A DNA stretch of 64,000 bases from Mesorhizobium ciceri WSM4083 (GCF_000519305.1 NZ_JAFG01000008.1:186001-250000); one strand, 5' to 3'; shown: positions 35,877 through 44,897, counted from the stretch's first letter. Translations and numbers: made by a program. Notes: generated by a model from the sequence alone, not told the origin.

Positions 35877-36979
35877 TATCTGTCACGCTTTCCCAGAGTG
35901 ATGGCGGCACGCAGTCCATCGCGACCGAACTGCGCCATGTTCATGAAGATGCCGTAAGGCACGGGAATGTTGGCTGCATCAAGGATGGTCTCCTGCCTTT
36001 CATCCTCGACCCAAGGGTCGTGGATCAGGATATGGTCGCCGTCATCGCCGATCGCCAGCACCCAGTGCGGCACCTTCTTGCCGAACATCAGGAAGCCGCT
36101 GATCAGCACCAGCACCAGCTTTCCCCCAGCGATCGCAGCGCGGATATCGTCGATTGTGAATGCACGGTAATTCACCGGGATGCCGTAAAGTTCCGCGCGT
36201 CGGCGAAAGTCGACCTGGGCGAGTTCCATCACCCGACGCTTGTCCTCGCGGCGCACCGATTGCAGGAACAGCGCACCGAAGAAGGAGACGTAGATCTCCG
36301 CCGCAAGCCCGCTCTCGTACCCCGAAACAGCGAGGCCGAACGGTTCGCATCCACCGGGACCCGACATCATGAAGACGGTCGTCGCTTCACGCCACAGGCG
36401 GATTTCCATGACCGGATCCGGCACGAAGCCGCGATCGAAATTGGCCATCGCCATCATCAGGCAGCACGGGCCGCAGGTGAACTCGCAGGTCTGCGGGTAG
36501 AACGGCACCTTGGTGTCGATCGGAATGTCGCCACGCAAGGTCTTTTCGTAGCGAAGTGCCGTTTCGCCATCCTCATAGTAGCCGGGCTCGCGGCCGATCT
36601 TGCGATAACCGGCCCGTTCGTAGATGCGGATCGCGCGGCTGTTGTCCTCGCGAACTTCGAGACGCAGCATCATGCGGTCGTGCTCGAAGGCGGCATCTTC
36701 GGCGGATCCGAGCAGCATGCGGCCGACACCCAGTCCGCCGAAAAACGGACTGGTCGCGATCGAGTAGAGGCGCGCCACGCCGCTGCCCTTGCGAAACAGC
36801 ACGATCGCATAGCCGGCCACGCGGCCATCGACTTCGGCGACCAGCGTCTCGGCGGTTTCACGCTCGATGAACAGGCGGAAGGAGCGGCGGGAAATACGGT
36901 CGCTTGAGAAAACAGCTTTCTCAATGGCGGCGAGATCATCGACGTCAGACGCGCGGGCCGTGCGGATCTCGGCAGGCAT
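35876..36979 (-). CDS. GNAT acetyltransferase fused to C39-like cysteine peptidase domain
   Basis: A 367-residue two-domain protein. Residues 1-148 are a GNAT acetyltransferase with an acetyl-CoA loop around GGLGVGRMLL. Residues 150-367 are papain-like C39: Q163 (oxyanion), C169 in TCGPCCL, H305 in HWVLAIG and D321 in IHDPW, so the catalytic set is complete. It has no signal peptide or transporter domain, unlike bacteriocin-exporting C39 proteins. It is tightly coupled to a RimK-like ligase. Together they could cleave, acetylate and extend a peptide or protein, but no precursor is seen nearby. Confidence 0.85.
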   Translation of the reverse strand: MPAEIRTARASDVDDLAAIEKAVFSSDRISRRSFRLFIERETAETLVAEVDGRVAGYAIVLFRKGSGVARLYSIATSPFFGGLGVGRMLLGSAEDAAFEHDRMMLRLEVREDNSRAIRIYERAGYRKIGREPGYYEDGETALRYEKTLRGDIPIDTKVPFYPQTCEFTCGPCCLMMAMANFDRGFVPDPVMEIRLWREATTVFMMSGPGGCEPFGLAVSGYESGLAAEIYVSFFGALFLQSVRREDKRRVMELAQVDFRRRAELYGIPVNYRAFTIDDIRAAIAGGKLVLVLISGFLMFGKKVPHWVLAIGDDGDHILIHDPWVEDERQETILDAANIPVPYGIFMNMAQFGRDGLRAAITLGKRDR

Positions 36980-37288
36980 GCGGCTTCAGAAAACCTCGAT
37001 TGGTGGTGGAAATGGCCCTACTCGAACACGTCCTTGACGCCAACCAGGGCGTGGGGAAAACCGGCGTCCACCTGGGCGCACGAAGTCCGCTCCACCACCT
37101 TGAATCTTCGCCTCGTGTTTCCAAAAACCGTTTCCGATTTTCGGGCGATGCGACGGCATTCATCAAGCGCTATCGCACCTCGATTAGGGCCGAATTGTGA
37201 CAAATCCGACGCCGGCCCGACGGGCGCAAAAGGTCCTTCGGCCGGATCAGCATTCGCGCATCGACGGCACCGGCAAAAGCAATGCCGT
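36980..37288. other. Intergenic region with degenerate rhizobial repeat-like sequence
   Basis: No convincing gene is found in these 309 bases. The stretch 37120-37150 (TTTCCAAAAACCGTTTCCGA then TTTTCGGG) resembles short degenerate extragenic repeats widespread in rhizobia. A 61-codon frame on the minus strand (37018-37203) has no family resemblance and is not called. Confidence 0.4.
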
Positions 37289-38080
37289 TCAGCTTGCCAG
37301 CCCGTTTACAAGTTGCGTGTAGGCGCTCCTCGCGACCTCGGCCAACCGCTCGCGCGGCAAGGAGCCGACCACCGCACAGCCATAGCCCTTGTCCAGCCAG
37401 TAGACGGCCTCGGGTCCGTCTTGCGCGGCGGCGTAGGTGCCTTTGGCATTCTCCGTCGATTCCGTGGTGACGAACAGCGAGATACGCTGCCCATTGCCGT
37501 CCTCGTAAAGCAGCATGGCGGCCTTGCTCTCGCCCGCCGGCAGCAGCCGGCCGCCGACCAGTTGGAATCCGTCCGCGGTCAGGTCCGGCGCCACCAGCTT
37601 CAGCCCTACACGGTTGGACAGCCAGGTCTGCAGATGGTCCTTGTCGCTGGCCGGCACCTCGACGGCATGCCGCTTTTCGGCGGCATAGATGACATGGGCA
37701 GCGATTGCCTGCTCGGCCAGCCGATCTTCCGCCGGGTCCTCCTGGCCGATGCCGTCGATCCCGGCAAAGTAGCCACCAAGTCCGCCAGTGACCAGAAGCA
37801 CGGCGGCAGCAGCGGCAAGCCACCAGCGTGAGCGTGGCACAGATGCCTTGACCGGCACCTCGCCAAGCACGACCTTGCGCAACCGCGCAGGCACGGCTTC
37901 GTCCAGCACGTCGGCGAAGGCGGCACGCAGCGCCGCCCGGTCGGCGGTGAAACGGGCGCTCTTGGCCTTCATCTCGGGATTGGCGTCGAGCCAGGCATCG
38001 TAGGCCGCGCGCTCATCGCTGGGCAGCTCGCCATCGAGCGCCATGTGGATGTCACGTTCGGAAAAGTCGCGGCGGATCAT
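37289..38080 (-). CDS. Anti-sigma factor (transmembrane)
   Basis: A 263-residue single-pass membrane protein. The cytosolic N-terminus (1-100) starts with the anti-sigma motif RRDFSERDIHMALDGELPSD. One transmembrane helix (WWLAAAAAVLLVTGGLGGYF, about 105-125) is followed by a periplasmic domain that may sense envelope signals. It has no HxxxCxxC zinc motif, so it is not a ZAS-type anti-sigma factor. It starts in the last codons of the ECF sigma gene (ATGA overlap), as expected for a stoichiometric partner. Confidence 0.88.
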   Translation of the reverse strand: MIRRDFSERDIHMALDGELPSDERAAYDAWLDANPEMKAKSARFTADRAALRAAFADVLDEAVPARLRKVVLGEVPVKASVPRSRWWLAAAAAVLLVTGGLGGYFAGIDGIGQEDPAEDRLAEQAIAAHVIYAAEKRHAVEVPASDKDHLQTWLSNRVGLKLVAPDLTADGFQLVGGRLLPAGESKAAMLLYEDGNGQRISLFVTTESTENAKGTYAAAQDGPEAVYWLDKGYGCAVVGSLPRERLAEVARSAYTQLVNGLAS

Positions 38081-38595
38081 TTCTCGACGATCCTTATCGC
38101 GCGGCGGCGCGCCGTGTCGTCCAGCAACCCGCGCAACTCCTCGCGCCCGCGCGCAATGCGCGACATCAGCGTGCCGGCAGGCACGCCCAGAATGTTGGCG
38201 GCTTCGGCATAGGAAAAACCTTCGATGGCAACCATGACAAGGGCTGCCCGACGGTCGGGGCTGATCGCCTGCAATGCGTCGATGATCTCGCGCGAGGCAA
38301 TGCTCTCCACCTGCTCAGCCGGCTGGGCAACGGCTTCGCCCGCCTCCAGCGGCAGCATCGCCGCCTCGCCGCGGCGGTTTACCTTGCGCATCTGATCGAT
38401 GAACAAATGATGCATGATCGTAAACAGCCACCTCCGGGGGCTTTCTCCTGTCTGCCAATTGTCGAGCCGCACAAGCGCCCGCTCGAGGCAATCCTGGACA
38501 AGGTCGTCGGCAGCGTCGCGGTCGCGCAAAAGCGAGCGTGCGTAACGGCGCAGGCGCGGTATTTCGCCAAGGATTGCTGCCTTCTTTTCGTCCAT
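38077..38595 (-). CDS. ECF (extracytoplasmic function) RNA polymerase sigma factor
   Basis: A 172-residue sigma70-family factor. Region 2 reads DLVQDCLERALVRLDNW and SPRRWLFTIMHHLFIDQMRK. Region 4 reads ALQAISPDRRAALVMVAIEG and YAEAANILGVPAGTLMSRI. I chose the ATG at 38595 (MDEKKAAILGEI); the frame upstream has no family similarity. It is held inactive by the anti-sigma factor encoded just downstream. The regulon is not evident here. Confidence 0.9.
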   Translation of the reverse strand: MDEKKAAILGEIPRLRRYARSLLRDRDAADDLVQDCLERALVRLDNWQTGESPRRWLFTIMHHLFIDQMRKVNRRGEAAMLPLEAGEAVAQPAEQVESIASREIIDALQAISPDRRAALVMVAIEGFSYAEAANILGVPAGTLMSRIARGREELRGLLDDTARRRAIRIVEK

Positions 38596-38766
38596 GACCG
38601 CAGGTTTCGAGGTCGCCCTTGTTGATCCCAATTGAACGCGCCTTCCGGGCGCGGCGCAAGCGGCCAGCGCGAAGCGGTCTCCCGCCCCGGTCACCCAAGC
38701 AATGAGATAACGATGGCCGGTGCCGATTTATTCCCGATCGAAGGCAGCGGTAAATCGATTGCCAAA

Positions 38767-38798
38767 ATACGTAAAATATGCACAATATGTAAAATACG
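38767..38798. promoter_or_regulatory. AT-rich repeated operator of the toxin-antitoxin module
   Basis: ATACGTAAAATATG (38767-38780) and ATATGTAAAATACG (38785-38798) are near-identical 14-base units (ATAYGTAAAATAYG) with an 18-base period. They end 15 bases before the antitoxin ATG (38814). The AT-rich patch in a GC-rich region fits the promoter and the site where antitoxin/toxin complexes autorepress. Confidence 0.65.
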
Positions 38799-38813
38799 TA
38801 TGAGGGTCACTCG

Positions 38814-39065
38814 ATGAAACAATTCACCTTTTCGGATATGAATCGGGCGTCCGGCGAAATTCTCGAAACGGCAATGATCGAGCCTGTCGCTCTCACGAAA
38901 CGCGGCAAAGAGAAGCTGATCATCCTATCAGCGGCCCAATATCGGCAGCTCGTTAGTTCGCCTCATGCGGTAGCCTACACGCTTGAGGACGCGCCGGACG
39001 AGGTTCACGATGAACTCATGTCCGGATTGGAGGCCATCACAACCAGCGACAAGCCGGATGCTTAA
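38814..39065 (+). CDS. Phd/YefM-type antitoxin
   Basis: An 83-residue protein with the Phd/YefM N-terminal DNA-binding fold (KQFTFSDMNRASGEILETAM, then PVALTKRGKEKLIILS). A short acidic C-terminal tail (residues 55-83) would wrap around the toxin. GAGG lies about eight bases before the ATG. The gene overlaps the toxin gene by eight bases. Confidence 0.82.
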   Translation: MKQFTFSDMNRASGEILETAMIEPVALTKRGKEKLIILSAAQYRQLVSSPHAVAYTLEDAPDEVHDELMSGLEAITTSDKPDA

Positions 39066-39453
39066 GCCCGGCGATTTGCTTCGATACTATTGTCTATGGG
39101 CACGACAGGCTGACGCCGGCGAGGAATCCGGCCGCAAGGCGCGGCTCGTCTGCATTGTGGTCAGAACGCCGGCAACGCCTGCCGCACTGTTCTTGTTCCC
39201 GCTCACCTCGCAAAAGCCCGACCAGTCCCGCACGCATGTTGCCGTGAGCGAAATCGAGTGTCGCAGAGGTGGGCTCGATTTCCCGTCATGGCTGATCCTA
39301 GACGAGTACAACCGCGTACAGATCGATGAAGCTTATGATCTCGTCACGACGAGGCCAATCGGCTCCTTCAGCCCAGCGTTTGTCCGGAAGATCGCGGGCC
39401 TCATCAAAGAGGCAATCGTACAGCGCCGCGTGCGCGGCGTCGTCCGAAAATAG
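39058..39453 (+). CDS. PemK/MazF-like toxin
   Basis: A 131-residue protein that I read as a divergent PemK/MazF-fold toxin. It has the early GDLLRYYCLWARQADAGEES, the core RLVCIVVRT and FLFPLTSQKP, and the end RPIGSFSPAFVRKIAGLIKE. MazF/PemK toxins cleave RNA at specific sequences. The assignment is moderate, because catalytic residues are not obvious. The ATG lies inside the antitoxin gene (8-base overlap), the normal coupling in antitoxin-first modules. Confidence 0.62.
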   Translation: MLKPGDLLRYYCLWARQADAGEESGRKARLVCIVVRTPATPAALFLFPLTSQKPDQSRTHVAVSEIECRRGGLDFPSWLILDEYNRVQIDEAYDLVTTRPIGSFSPAFVRKIAGLIKEAIVQRRVRGVVRK

Positions 39454-39504
39454 CGGACAAACCGGTACATGAACGGGTAAGGGCTATTCACGGAAGCAAG
39501 CGCA

Positions 39505-42255
39505 TCATCCCTCCTTCGCCGCCCGTGTCAAAAGCCGCTGATAGAACAGGCCGATACCGATCAGAACCGCGCCGAGGCCGATGAAGGATAGCGCCCGGAG
39601 TACGCCTTCCAACTCCGACATGTCGAAGATGAAGACCTTCAGCACGGCGATCGCGATCAGCGCGGCCGAGGCTATACGCAGCACCTGCGATTTCAGCCAG
39701 ACGCCGGCGGTGAGCAACGCCACGCCGATGACCAGCCAAAGCGCCGAATAGGTGTAGGTTTCCAACTGGCCGAGGCCGCTCCACAGGCCGATGAACTCGC
39801 CCTTGAACAGACGCCTCACCGAGAGCGTGGCATAGGCGAAGGCAAGTGCGGCAGCCACCACAGCCAACATCTGCGCATACCATTTCGGCCGCTTGTCCCT
39901 GGCGTAGAGCGCCAGTCCCCCGGCGGCGACCGCCGGCAGGAGATAGGCGAGGAACAACAGGTTGAACACCGGGATGCGGCCTGTCGATTCGTCGGTGAAC
40001 AATGGGTTCAGCAAGACGAAATGCCTGACAACGATGAAGGCGACCGAGGCCACACCGGCGGCCATCGAACCATAGCGCAGCACCGAGCTTGGCGAGCGCA
40101 TGTCGATGGCGACCAGGATGGCGCCGGCGCCGATGGCGATCAGGGTGTAGATCGACTGTTCGGCGAGCGTCATGGCACCCGTGTCGATGACGCCGCCGTG
40201 CATGGCGTGGCGCACCAGCATGGCGAGCGTGAGCAGCGCAAATAGCGCCGCCGCCGCTTCCATGGCCAGGCGCGGCCGGCCATTCGTGGTGCGCGCAAGC
40301 TGCCAGGCGGCAAAGCCGAAGGCCAGTGCCGGCACGCCGTAGCCCGGCAGCAGCCAGTTGAACACCGGCGTCGTCGACAGGAACTCCGCACCGACAATGG
40401 TCGGGTCGAAGGCGACGCGGCCAAGCACCGCGATCACCGCGCCGACCGAAATCCAGCCGAGCACGGGATAGGAGCGCCAGCGTGTCGCCAGCGCCGGCAC
40501 CACGGCTGCAGCACCGAGCAGGATGGTGGTCCAGCCGGAATCGAAAGCCATATGCATCAGCAGCAGGCCGGCGATCGCCGCGCCGCCCAGGGCAAACGAC
40601 ACCGCGATGCCGCCCTTGAGCGGCGGCTCTTCGGCCCGCGCGATCCATTCGCCGCCCGCGGCGAAAACCACGACCAGGAGTGCCGCTGCGGCGGCGTAGA
40701 CAAAGTCACGGTCGAGGTTGCCGAAGGTGAACCAGAGTGCCAGCAGGACGACAAGCGGGACGATGACGCCCCATGCCGCCCATGAGGCCGCGCGGATCTG
40801 CGTTCCGACGGCGAACCGGCGCGCGGCCCAGAAGCCGGCGCCAATGAAGACGAGGCCGAGGCCAATCCCGATGCGCAGCGTCAAGGCATTTCCCGCCGTC
40901 ACTGGCAGGCCGTCAAAGCCTAAATTGCCTTGGGAGAAATCGGAGCCGATGGTGGTGGGCGGAATGATGCCGAGATGGATCAGCACGGTCACCAGTCCGG
41001 CCGCGTGCAGCAGCGGCAACGCGCGCGGCCGATAGAGTGCGGTGGCAACAAGGGCGAGGATGACCAAAGCGCCCGGTAGAGCACCGCCTGCTGCGACAAG
41101 CGTCGAGTCTACGGACAGGCCCAGCGCCGAAAACGCCACGAAGACCCCCGGCACTATCGATGGCCAGTCGAAGCCCTTGCTTGCAGTTTCCTCTTCGCCG
41201 CCACGACTGCCCAGCCAGACAAGAGCAAGCACCGCCAGCGTCACCGCGTCGATGAACAGGATGACGGCAAGGTCGGCGCCTGGCACGCTGGTCATGTAGA
41301 CGATGGTCCATGCACCGGTGCCGAAAAAGGCGGCCGCCATCAGTAATTTCCAGTCGCGCATGCGGGCGATGACGCCGGTCGCTGCGAGCACGATCGCGAG
41401 ATAGCCGAACAGCGCCCAAGGACTGGGTGCCTGCGAGGCGACCAGCACTGGCGTCACCATGGCGCCGACAAGGCCGATGCCGGCCAGCGCCTGGCCATGG
41501 ACAAGGGCTGCCGCGATCGTCGCCACGCCGATGACGCCGAGCAGCGTGAAGGCGAGTGCCGGGCCGATGAAGCCGTAGATGCCATGCGCGGTATAGACGG
41601 TGCCGAACAGGATGAAGGCACCGGCTGCCGTCAGGATCGCTGGAATATAAGCGCCGGCGGCCCCTTGCACCGGCACCTTGAAGCCGGTGCGACGGATGAA
41701 TTCGCCGCCGGCCACCAGCACAAGGCCGAGCACGCCGGCCATGGCCAGCCGCACGCCGGGGCCGAAAATGCCGGCTTCGATGGTGTAGCGGATCAGGAAC
41801 AGGCCGCCCAGCGCCAGTGCGATGCCGCCAACCCAGACCGCCCAGCGGGTTCCGAGCGCGGTTTCGACGTCGGATTGGCGGACAGCTTTCGCCGCTCCGG
41901 GAAGCTCCGCAGGTTCCACCGCCTTCGGTGCCGGTTCTGGAGCGGTCCACGGCCCGGAGACGATCTCGCCGGTCGAGTCTTCCGTGTCCGTGGCTGGCGC
42001 CGGGGCTGTGACCGCTGCGCTTACCTCCGGCGGGACAATATCGGCCGCGGCCGCTACGTCCGGAGCCATATCGGCGGGCGCGTTGCCGGACACCGCCTGT
42101 TCGGACGGCTTGGTCGCCAGCGGCACGGCTCCCGAAAGCACAAGGCTGCGCAGCGCGCCAAGCTCGCGCTCGACAAGGCCTATGCGGCTCCGCTGGCGCG
42201 AAATGATGACGAACAGGGCGATGATGGCGACAAGGCCGATCAGGCTTTCAAACAT
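39505..42255 (-). CDS. DUF2339-family giant membrane protein
   Basis: A 916-residue protein. The N-terminal anchor (MFESLIGLVAIIALFVIISR) leads into a short coiled region and an Ala/Pro/Glu-rich linker (about 30-130). More than twenty hydrophobic segments fill the rest, for example FGPALAFTLLGVIGVATIAAAL-like blocks repeated throughout. This matches DUF2339 membrane proteins of unknown function. No catalytic motif is visible. The many evenly spaced helices suggest a transporter- or acyltransferase-like membrane body. Confidence 0.82.
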   Translation of the reverse strand: MFESLIGLVAIIALFVIISRQRSRIGLVERELGALRSLVLSGAVPLATKPSEQAVSGNAPADMAPDVAAAADIVPPEVSAAVTAPAPATDTEDSTGEIVSGPWTAPEPAPKAVEPAELPGAAKAVRQSDVETALGTRWAVWVGGIALALGGLFLIRYTIEAGIFGPGVRLAMAGVLGLVLVAGGEFIRRTGFKVPVQGAAGAYIPAILTAAGAFILFGTVYTAHGIYGFIGPALAFTLLGVIGVATIAAALVHGQALAGIGLVGAMVTPVLVASQAPSPWALFGYLAIVLAATGVIARMRDWKLLMAAAFFGTGAWTIVYMTSVPGADLAVILFIDAVTLAVLALVWLGSRGGEEETASKGFDWPSIVPGVFVAFSALGLSVDSTLVAAGGALPGALVILALVATALYRPRALPLLHAAGLVTVLIHLGIIPPTTIGSDFSQGNLGFDGLPVTAGNALTLRIGIGLGLVFIGAGFWAARRFAVGTQIRAASWAAWGVIVPLVVLLALWFTFGNLDRDFVYAAAAALLVVVFAAGGEWIARAEEPPLKGGIAVSFALGGAAIAGLLLMHMAFDSGWTTILLGAAAVVPALATRWRSYPVLGWISVGAVIAVLGRVAFDPTIVGAEFLSTTPVFNWLLPGYGVPALAFGFAAWQLARTTNGRPRLAMEAAAALFALLTLAMLVRHAMHGGVIDTGAMTLAEQSIYTLIAIGAGAILVAIDMRSPSSVLRYGSMAAGVASVAFIVVRHFVLLNPLFTDESTGRIPVFNLLFLAYLLPAVAAGGLALYARDKRPKWYAQMLAVVAAALAFAYATLSVRRLFKGEFIGLWSGLGQLETYTYSALWLVIGVALLTAGVWLKSQVLRIASAALIAIAVLKVFIFDMSELEGVLRALSFIGLGAVLIGIGLFYQRLLTRAAKEG

Positions 42256-42337
42256 GGCGGTTCCCCCAAACCAGGCCAGTTTTCACTGACATTCGTCTTA
42301 CTGACATTCAAATGCGGCGGCCAAACGGCCAGAAAAC

Positions 42338-42856
42338 TCAGCGCGCCGCCAGATTTGCGGCCGGAAAGATCGAGCATGTTTCGGTGCCGAAAGCCAGCAG
42401 CTTGCCGCCGCCATCCTTCAGCGTCGCTTCCGACACCGCCTACGTGCGGCCCTTGTGAACGACCCTGCCCTCGCACACCACCTCGCCGGTCTTCGGCGTG
42501 ATGGGCCGCGTTAAATTCACCTTGAACTCCGCCGTCGTATAGGCCTCGCCCTTTTCGAGCAGCGTCTGCACGGCGCAGGCCAGTGCCGAATCGAGCAGCG
42601 TCGCCGCCCAGCCGCCATGCACGCTGCCCAGCGGATTGAGATGGCGCTCACTCGGCATGCCATGAAAGACAGCGCGCCCTTCCGAGACTTCGGTGAGCGT
42701 GAAATTCAGCTGAAAGGAAATCGGCGGCGCCGGATACTTGCCGTCGACGATGCGCTGCAGCAATTCCAAACCGGTGTATTTCAGGATGTCGGCGTGCGGA
42801 ATGGTGCCGAGGCCGAGCGGTGAGACCCGGCCAGGATAAAGTTCGACCTCGCTCAT
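42338..42856 (-). pseudogene. PaaI-type hotdog thioesterase, interrupted by in-frame TAG
   Basis: The frame reads as a normal acyl-CoA thioesterase of the PaaI type up to residue 138: HGMPSERHLNPLGSVHGGWAATLLDSALAC carries the active-site loop. It then hits TAG at 42442-42440. The same frame continues without a shift for 33 more codons (AVSEATLKDGGGKLLAFGTE, then TCSIFPAANLAAR) to TGA at 42338. The continuation is the family's final beta strands, so one base change has cut a working gene, unless the stop is read through or is a sequencing error. Its ATG overlaps the recO stop (ATGA). Confidence 0.8.
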
Positions 42857-43629
42857 GTGATGATTTCTCTGGCTGCGTCCTGGCCAGCTATGGCCTTGCC
42901 GCGCGCGTGATGTTTGCGCAAGGCGGCGAGGAAGCCGGTACGAGCGTCCGGCGGCTCGATGCCGCGCGGCTCATAGACATGGCGGTTGAAAAAGAAGCCG
43001 GTGAGCCGGAAGGCGTCCTCGACATCAGCCGCATCGGCGCGCAGGCCGGAGCCGCGCTGCAGGAAAGCCGGCAGAGCCAGCATCTTGTCGCGCCATGGCA
43101 AACCGGCTTCGCGCGATACTGCGCGTCCCGACTTCGGCGAGACATAGGCCAGGTCCTGTCGCGTGCCGGTGGCGGCGCATTGGCTGAGATCGAGGCCGAA
43201 GCCGAGTTCGTCCAGCACCAGAAGCTCGAAGCGCGCCACCAGTTCGCCGGCAACATCGGCATCGTCGAGATGGACGATCATCACGGCAAGCGTTTCGTAG
43301 AGACCTTCGTGCGCATCGCGCTCGGGCAGCAGGCGCAGATGCGCGGCCATGGTCTGCAAGCCGTAGACGGCGACGGCGCTGTCCATCAACCGGGCCGCGT
43401 TCATCTCGATCGCCTCGGCCTGGAACGTGCCGAGATGTTCATCAAGGCGCGCACGCCACAACAGGTCGACGCGATTGCCGGGCTGGAGCACGGGCTGCTG
43501 CTTGCGCGAACGGCCGCCGCGAACAAGGCCGAGATGACGGCCATGCGCTCGCGTCAACACCTCGAGAATGGCGCTGGTTTCGCCATGCTTGCGGGTGCCG
43601 AGAATGATTCCCTCGTCGCGCCATTCCAT
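42853..43629 (-). CDS. recO: DNA repair protein RecO
   Basis: A 258-residue RecO. The N-terminal OB fold starts MEWRDEGIILGTRKHGETSA, and the helical domain has FELLVLDELGFGLDL. The expected zinc-binding Cys cluster is reduced: one Cys (QCAATGT) is in the place of the usual four, as in many alphaproteobacteria. RecO loads RecA onto gaps with RecR. In related genomes recO usually follows era directly; here a porin and a phosphotransferase gene lie between. It is coupled to the broken thioesterase gene. Confidence 0.9.
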   Translation of the reverse strand: MEWRDEGIILGTRKHGETSAILEVLTRAHGRHLGLVRGGRSRKQQPVLQPGNRVDLLWRARLDEHLGTFQAEAIEMNAARLMDSAVAVYGLQTMAAHLRLLPERDAHEGLYETLAVMIVHLDDADVAGELVARFELLVLDELGFGLDLSQCAATGTRQDLAYVSPKSGRAVSREAGLPWRDKMLALPAFLQRGSGLRADAADVEDAFRLTGFFFNRHVYEPRGIEPPDARTGFLAALRKHHARGKAIAGQDAAREIIT

Positions 43630-43705
43630 TTCAGGAGCTTTTCACCGATCGGGTGGCGAAATCAAGGTATCGGCTTGGCCCTGGGTAACTCTCATGCCAA
43701 TGCAT

Positions 43706-43738
43706 AAAAAACCGCCCGCAGCGATGTGCTGCGGGCGG
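43706..43738 (-). terminator. Intrinsic terminator of the porin gene
   Basis: On the minus strand the perfect 11-bp stem CCGCCCGCAGC/GCTGCGGGCGG with loop ACATC (43712-43738) is followed by six U residues (A-run 43706-43711). It lies 22 bases after the porin stop codon. Confidence 0.88.
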
Positions 43739-43760
43739 GCTGGTGAGGTCAGTCGATCCG

Positions 43761-44897
43761 TTAGAAATTGCGCTGGAAGCGAACGATGCCGCCGACGCTG
43801 CTCTTCTTGTCGGCCTTGGTCCAGTTGTTGAAGTCGAAGTCGTCGAATTTTCCTGCATTGAGGTAATCGACTTCGGCCGTGATCGTGTAGCCGGGGACGA
43901 TGGTGTAGGCAACGTTGGCCGCGACGGCGAGGTTCTTCCAGTCGTCATAGGAGACCTGGGCGTTGAACGAGGTCTTGTCGTTGAACTTGTAGGTGCCGCC
44001 GCCCCAGATCGCCCAGTTTCCGCCCCATGGCTTGTACTGGGTACGGCCTGTGCCGAAGTCGTTGATGTTGTCGTTGGTGCCGTAGCCGCCCATGACGAAC
44101 AGCGTCAGTTCCTTGCTGACGTTGACGTCCAGTCGGACCTTGCCGGCCACTTCCTCATAGTTGCTGTCATAGGCGACGACGCCGGTGATCGCACCCCAGT
44201 CGCCCTTGTACTTCAAGCCGCCGACGACATGCGGAACATAGCTGTCGATCGTGTTGACGGCGGTGCCCTCTTCGAGCGAGACCACGCCGGTGAAGCCGCT
44301 GCCAGCGTCGAAGTAGTAGCTGATGAGGTTGGTATCCTTGACACCATAGGGGATGAGAGTGTCCTGGATGACGTTGCCGGCATAACCGATGAACTGGTCA
44401 TATACCGTTTCATCCTTACCGACGCGCAGGCCACCGAGTTGGATCCAGGCGAAGTTGAGGGTGGTGGCCTTGTTGCCGGCCTGCCAACCGGTGCCGCCAC
44501 CTGTATAGTCGCCAGACGAATTGCCGAATTGAAAGCGGGTCTCGGTGAAGGTCTTCAGCGTGCCGAGTTCGGTTTCCTGGCCGGTATAGGTCCTCAGCGT
44601 GAAGCGCATGTTCTTGTAGTAGGTGTCGTTCCTATCGCCGTCCATGTGATCGGCAACGTTATTGGCGCCATCCAGCGCGCCGGAATCGCCGACGCCCATG
44701 TCGTAGCGGAGGTAACCGCCGATGCGCAGGCAGGTCTCGGTGCCCGGAATATAGAAGTAGCCGGCGCCGTAGACGTCGCAGATCTTGACGTATTCGGCTG
44801 GTTCCGGTTCGGCGACGACGACAGCGTCGGCGGCGCGTGCGCCGCTGACCGCGATCAGGGCCGCGGCTGAGCCGAGAAGGAGGCTCTTGATGTTCAT
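43761..44897 (-). CDS. Porin, Rhizobiales Omp2-like family
   Basis: A 378-residue outer-membrane beta-barrel porin. The signal peptide (MNIKSLLLGSAAALIAVSGA, then RA) is followed by ADAVVVAEPEPAEYVKICDV, the typical mature start. It ends in Phe (VRFQRNF), as required for barrel insertion. Many amphipathic strands alternate with Gly/Asp loops. The start at 44897 is set by the signal peptide. A long AT-rich leader lies upstream and a strong terminator downstream. A paralogue lies at the window end (63524 on). Confidence 0.93.
   Translation of the reverse strand: MNIKSLLLGSAAALIAVSGARAADAVVVAEPEPAEYVKICDVYGAGYFYIPGTETCLRIGGYLRYDMGVGDSGALDGANNVADHMDGDRNDTYYKNMRFTLRTYTGQETELGTLKTFTETRFQFGNSSGDYTGGGTGWQAGNKATTLNFAWIQLGGLRVGKDETVYDQFIGYAGNVIQDTLIPYGVKDTNLISYYFDAGSGFTGVVSLEEGTAVNTIDSYVPHVVGGLKYKGDWGAITGVVAYDSNYEEVAGKVRLDVNVSKELTLFVMGGYGTNDNINDFGTGRTQYKPWGGNWAIWGGGTYKFNDKTSFNAQVSYDDWKNLAVAANVAYTIVPGYTITAEVDYLNAGKFDDFDFNNWTKADKKSSVGGIVRFQRNF

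Noticed and set aside
37018..37203. 61-codon frame on the minus strand
   Set aside because: No ribosome binding site, contains repeat-like sequence, and no family resemblance.
43630..43700. Riboswitch or leader in front of recO
   Set aside because: The gap holds only the porin terminator and a short recO leader with no further conserved structure I can name.
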